This document shows positions 61,345-64,000 of a stretch of DNA of 64,000 nucleotides, piece after piece (the first letter of the stretch is position 1; the number at the start of each line of letters is the position of its first letter). The notes below the pieces were generated by a model. It had not been told where the DNA came from and did no database searches. It worked only from the letters and a program-made list of their open reading frames with translations. The DNA is from Dongia rigui (lineage in GTDB: Bacteria; Pseudomonadota; Alphaproteobacteria; Dongiales; Dongiaceae): NCBI RefSeq assembly GCF_034044635.1, contig NZ_JAXCLX010000004.1:62001-126000 (forward strand), in the 5' to 3' direction. Both the position numbers and the translations under genes were made by a program.

Positions 61345-62154
61345 ATGACCATGATTGCCGCCCTGCCGATGTACGATCTCCCGGAGTTGAAAGAGACGAC
61401 GGACGCCTTCTGGACGGGCCTCCGCAGTCATATCTCGGCCGCCGGTGTCGTCGGCTTGCCGGAGGAGTTGACGCGGCCGAGCGACCCCTATGCCCTGTGG
61501 CGATCACGCGATCTCGTCTTTGCACAGACTTGCGGCTATCCGCTCACGCATGATCTCAAGGACCAGGTTCGCTACCTGGCCACCCCTTGCTTCGATGCAC
61601 CGGGCTGCGAGGGCAGCACCTATCGCTCGCTCATCATCGTGCGCGAGGGCGATGCGGCCACCAAGGGCGCCGATCTGGCCGGGCGCATTGCCGCCTATAA
61701 CAGCAAGGATTCACAGTCCGGCTGCAACATCCTGAAGCATTATCTGGCAGGGCAGGGCATCACCAACGGGCTGTTGCGCGAGGCCCTCGAAAGCGGCGCG
61801 CACCGGCAATCTGCCAAATTGGTCAAGCAGGGCCTGGCGGATTTCTGCGCCGTCGATTGCGTCACCTGGACGTTGATCACGGCGGTGGCGCCGGCGGAAG
61901 TCGAGGGTCTGCGTGTCCTGGATCTGACCGCGCCGGCGCCCTGTCTGCCCTATATCACCGGCCTGGAGCGCCCGGTCGAAGACGTGGCAGCGCTGCGCAG
62001 CGGCCTGGCGGCGGCTTTCAGTGACCCGGCGCTTGAGGAGATTCGGGAGCGCATGTTCTTGAGCAGTATCGCCGTGCTCGACGAGGACGAGTACGACGTG
62101 ATCCTGGACCAGGAACTGGCGGCCAAGCTTTCCGGCTGGGCGCAGGTCGCCTGA
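61345..62154 (+). CDS. Phosphate/phosphonate-binding PhnD-like protein without signal peptide
   Basis: This is a 269-residue periplasmic-binding-protein fold of the PhnD type: LPMYDLPELKETTDAFW, LVFAQTCGYPLTH, SQSGCNILKHYL and VDCVTWTLI are the family landmarks. Unlike true PhnD there is no signal peptide: the domain begins at residue 3. It is probably a cytoplasmic homologue of unknown function. No ABC transporter genes adjoin it; an EamA gene follows two bases downstream of its stop. Confidence 0.75.
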   Translation: MTMIAALPMYDLPELKETTDAFWTGLRSHISAAGVVGLPEELTRPSDPYALWRSRDLVFAQTCGYPLTHDLKDQVRYLATPCFDAPGCEGSTYRSLIIVREGDAATKGADLAGRIAAYNSKDSQSGCNILKHYLAGQGITNGLLREALESGAHRQSAKLVKQGLADFCAVDCVTWTLITAVAPAEVEGLRVLDLTAPAPCLPYITGLERPVEDVAALRSGLAAAFSDPALEEIRERMFLSSIAVLDEDEYDVILDQELAAKLSGWAQVA

Positions 62155-62157
62155 GAT

Positions 62158-63099
62158 ATGGCCGAGACCCGTCACGCGGCACCTGGCGGCGGCACATTGT
62201 GGCCGAGCCTCGCCATGATCGGCTCCTCGATCTTCTGGGGATCGATGTGGTTCGCGCTGCGCGAAGTGGAGGGAGCGGGCATCCCTGCCGCCTTGGCGGG
62301 GGCGCTGTGTTACGGCGTGCCGCTCATTCCGTTGCTGCCATTCCTTTACACCCGTCGCCGCGAACTGGCGGCTGGCGGCTGGCGCATGCTGCTGTGTGGT
62401 GGATCGCTCGCTTGCTGCAACATCTTCTTTGCCGTCGCCGTGGTGCTGGGCGAGGTCGGCGTCATCATCCTGCTGTTCTATTTGAGCCCGATCTGGTCGA
62501 CCATTCTGGAGCGCGTCTTCATGAAGACGCCGCTGACGCCCGTCCGCTGGGTCGGGATCGGCCTGGCGCTCGTCGGTCTTGTCATCCTGCAAGGCGTCGG
62601 TGGCCGAGCGCCCTGGCCGTCCGGCCTCGCCGAGTGGATGGGGTTGGCGGCCGGGATGTGCTGGGCCGTGGCACTGCTAACGGCGCGCATGTGGTCACAC
62701 ATTTCCGTGCTCGATAAGAGCATCGCGCAATTCGGCTGCGCGCTGCCGATCGGCCTTCTGGTCTACCTGCTCATTGGCGACCATTACGGGCCAGCCGCCT
62801 GGCCGGAAGCATCGACGTTGATGAGCGCCGTGCCGTGGATCATCGCCGCCGGCTTCATCTGGGTGGTGCCGGCGATGGTCTTGAGCCTTTGGGGTGCTGC
62901 ACGCCTGTCGCCCGGGCGGGCCAGCATCCTCATGACATCGGAGGTCGTCGTTGGCGTCGGATCGGCGGCGTGGCTCGCCGGTGAGGAACTGGGGTGGCAC
63001 AAGATCCTTGGCGGCGTCCTCATCGTCAGCGCCAGCCTGCTGGAATCCTGGCAGGCGAGACGTGAAACAAAGACTGCGCGCGAAGGAGCCACCGCATGA
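62158..63099 (+). CDS. EamA/DMT-family transporter
   Basis: This is a 313-residue ten-helix transporter with two EamA repeats (FWGSMWFALREVEGAGIPAALAGALCYG and VLSLWGAARLSPGRASILMTSEVVVGVGSAAWLAGEE). It starts four bases after the PhnD-like gene and overlaps tusA by ATGA, so the three form an operon. Substrate unknown. The basic C-terminal tail is cytoplasmic. Confidence 0.88.
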   Translation: MAETRHAAPGGGTLWPSLAMIGSSIFWGSMWFALREVEGAGIPAALAGALCYGVPLIPLLPFLYTRRRELAAGGWRMLLCGGSLACCNIFFAVAVVLGEVGVIILLFYLSPIWSTILERVFMKTPLTPVRWVGIGLALVGLVILQGVGGRAPWPSGLAEWMGLAAGMCWAVALLTARMWSHISVLDKSIAQFGCALPIGLLVYLLIGDHYGPAAWPEASTLMSAVPWIIAAGFIWVVPAMVLSLWGAARLSPGRASILMTSEVVVGVGSAAWLAGEELGWHKILGGVLIVSASLLESWQARRETKTAREGATA

Positions 63100-63323
63100 T
63101 CCGCCAATACGACGCCCGCGGCCTCAAATGCCCGATTCCGGTCTTAAAGGCGCGCAAACTAATCAAGGAACTGGCACCGGGTGATATCCTGGAAGTGGAT
63201 GCCACCGACCCCGGCGCCCCAAAAGACTTCGCCCATTTCTGCGAGGTGACGGGGAACAAGCTGCTGGATGGCAGCGAGCCTGAGCCCGGCGTCTATCGGA
63301 TTCGGGTCGAGGTCGTGGGGTAG
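63096..63323 (+). CDS. TusA-family sulfurtransferase
   Basis: This is a 75-residue SirA/TusA protein with the characteristic DARGLKCPIPVLKARKLIKEL, where the conserved cysteine accepts sulfane sulfur for relay to tRNA thiolation or molybdopterin synthesis. The ATGA overlap with the EamA gene implies co-translation. Confidence 0.93.
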   Translation: MIRQYDARGLKCPIPVLKARKLIKELAPGDILEVDATDPGAPKDFAHFCEVTGNKLLDGSEPEPGVYRIRVEVVG

Positions 63324-63341
63324 GGGGCTGAAGCGGCGGAT

Positions 63342-63806
63342 CTACTTCGCCCTGTTGCGCAGCGCCTCCCCGCTCAGGCGGAAGAATACCTTCTCTTCCT
63401 GCACAACGGCACCTATCCCCCTGTAAAAATCGACCAGCTGCTGGTTGTTGCGATCAGCCGTCCAGTCGACGCGCTGATGGCCGCGGGCGACAGCGAGCGC
63501 GGCGACCGCCTCGATCAATGCGCGGCCGATGCCTTTCCCGCGCGCCGGCTTTGTCACGAAGAGCTCCTTGAGGAAGAATCCCGAACGGATGCCGGGACCG
63601 GGAAAGATCGTGCCAAAGGCAGCGAAGCCGAGGCACTCCTTGGCGTCACATGCGATCAGCATTTCGGCACCGGATGGCAATCGGGCGAAGGTTTGGGTGA
63701 GATCGTCGCGGGACGGGCATGGAACCTGATAGTGCGCCTGCATTTCGATGAAGAGATCAGCGAGGGCGGGATGGTCAGCAGCGACGGGCAGGCGGATTTC
63801 CAACAC
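63342..63806 (-). CDS. GNAT-family N-acetyltransferase
   Basis: This is a 154-residue acetyltransferase. The acetyl-CoA loop is LFVTKPARGKGIGRALIEA and the terminal motif is NNQQLVDFYRGIGAVVQEEKVFF. No ATG starts the domain. GTG 63806 with AGGAG nine bases upstream is the best start, and TTG 63803 is next. The frame continues upstream to ATG 63914, but that part is low-complexity proline-rich and overlaps the next gene. Substrate unknown. Confidence 0.8.
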   Translation of the reverse strand: MLEIRLPVAADHPALADLFIEMQAHYQVPCPSRDDLTQTFARLPSGAEMLIACDAKECLGFAAFGTIFPGPGIRSGFFLKELFVTKPARGKGIGRALIEAVAALAVARGHQRVDWTADRNNQQLVDFYRGIGAVVQEEKVFFRLSGEALRNRAK

Positions 63807-63897
63807 CGGGGACGGCTCCTGAAGGGGGTAGGAGGGAGCTTTCCACAGAATCGGTTGCCCCGCTAGTTGGCCGGGCGGCACGGTCCGCGGGGGTGGC

Positions 63898-64000
63898 TCA
63901 GAATTCCACCGCAAAGGCCAGACTAACGGTATGCGTCAGGGCATCGCCCCCTGGCTCCGTGCTGTCGAGGCGGTCGAAGGTGTAGCCGGCGCTGAGATCC
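63898..64000 (-). CDS. Outer-membrane beta-barrel protein, C-terminal end only
   Basis: On the minus strand a frame enters at the window edge and stops at TGA 63900-63898. The visible 33 residues end ...LTHTVSLAFAVEF, with alternating hydrophobic residues and a terminal Phe, the standard sorting signal for BamA-inserted beta barrels. The preceding DLSAGYTFDRLDS looks like another strand. Identity beyond that cannot be given. Confidence 0.65.
   Translation of the reverse strand, partial: DLSAGYTFDRLDSTEPGGDALTHTVSLAFAVEF

Overview
The window is a GC-rich, densely packed chromosomal stretch, most consistent with an aerobic, heterotrophic alphaproteobacterium, possibly of the Rhodospirillales. 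That placement is an inference from the gene repertoire: BetI/ChoXWV, SoxBDAG, a BmtA-type methyltransferase, YciB-TauE and dispersed GTCATCCCCG-type palindromes. I saw no rRNA, tRNA, CRISPR array or intact insertion sequence.

The main theme is uptake and stepwise demethylation of quaternary amines. From left to right: betIA diverges from the choline ABC transporter choXWV around a palindromic BetI-like operator (1755-7519). A HAD phosphatase and a CaiD-like crotonobetainyl-CoA hydratase follow. A betaine-homocysteine methyltransferase lies at 19029-20075. A dimethylglycine/sarcosine dehydrogenase-like flavoprotein (29248-31809) diverges from a non-pyrrolysine MttB homologue (32176-33753). 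The tetrameric sarcosine oxidase operon soxBDAG (39976-45162) diverges from a GlxA/GbdR-like AraC regulator (45506-46555). A second MttB homologue is at 51410-52948. A shared GCGACATT word with 21-bp spaced half-sites sits in the two regulatory regions nearest the DMGDH-like and sox genes, which suggests one regulon. An HD-domain protein (47308-47880) resembling PhnZ/TmpB diiron oxygenases could add a phosphonate-derived betaine source.

Between these blocks lie housekeeping genes: rnd, aspS, argS, phhA with a divergent Lrp, fpr, a beta-carbonic anhydrase and yciB. Accessory genes include agmatine deiminase, a uridine-kinase-like NTPase, an aminotransferase with a YheO-type regulator, a PL6-like beta-helix protein, and EamA, MFS and TauE transporters. 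A periplasmic isoquinoline-oxidoreductase-like molybdoenzyme has its own diheme cytochrome (56041-59315). There are also a fatty acid desaturase, a tandem GFA protein, a leaderless PhnD-like protein and TusA.

The clearest accessory island is 27317-29034, visibly more AT-rich than its surroundings. It encodes DarT and DarG, a DNA ADP-ribosylation toxin-antitoxin pair. The most unexplained non-coding stretch is 15793-16570. It holds an inverted pair of REP-type palindromes and then about 300 bp of back-to-back hairpins behind a TTGACA-like box, and it may encode a structured RNA on one strand or the other. The last 103 bases hold the C-terminus of an outer-membrane beta-barrel protein that runs out of the window.
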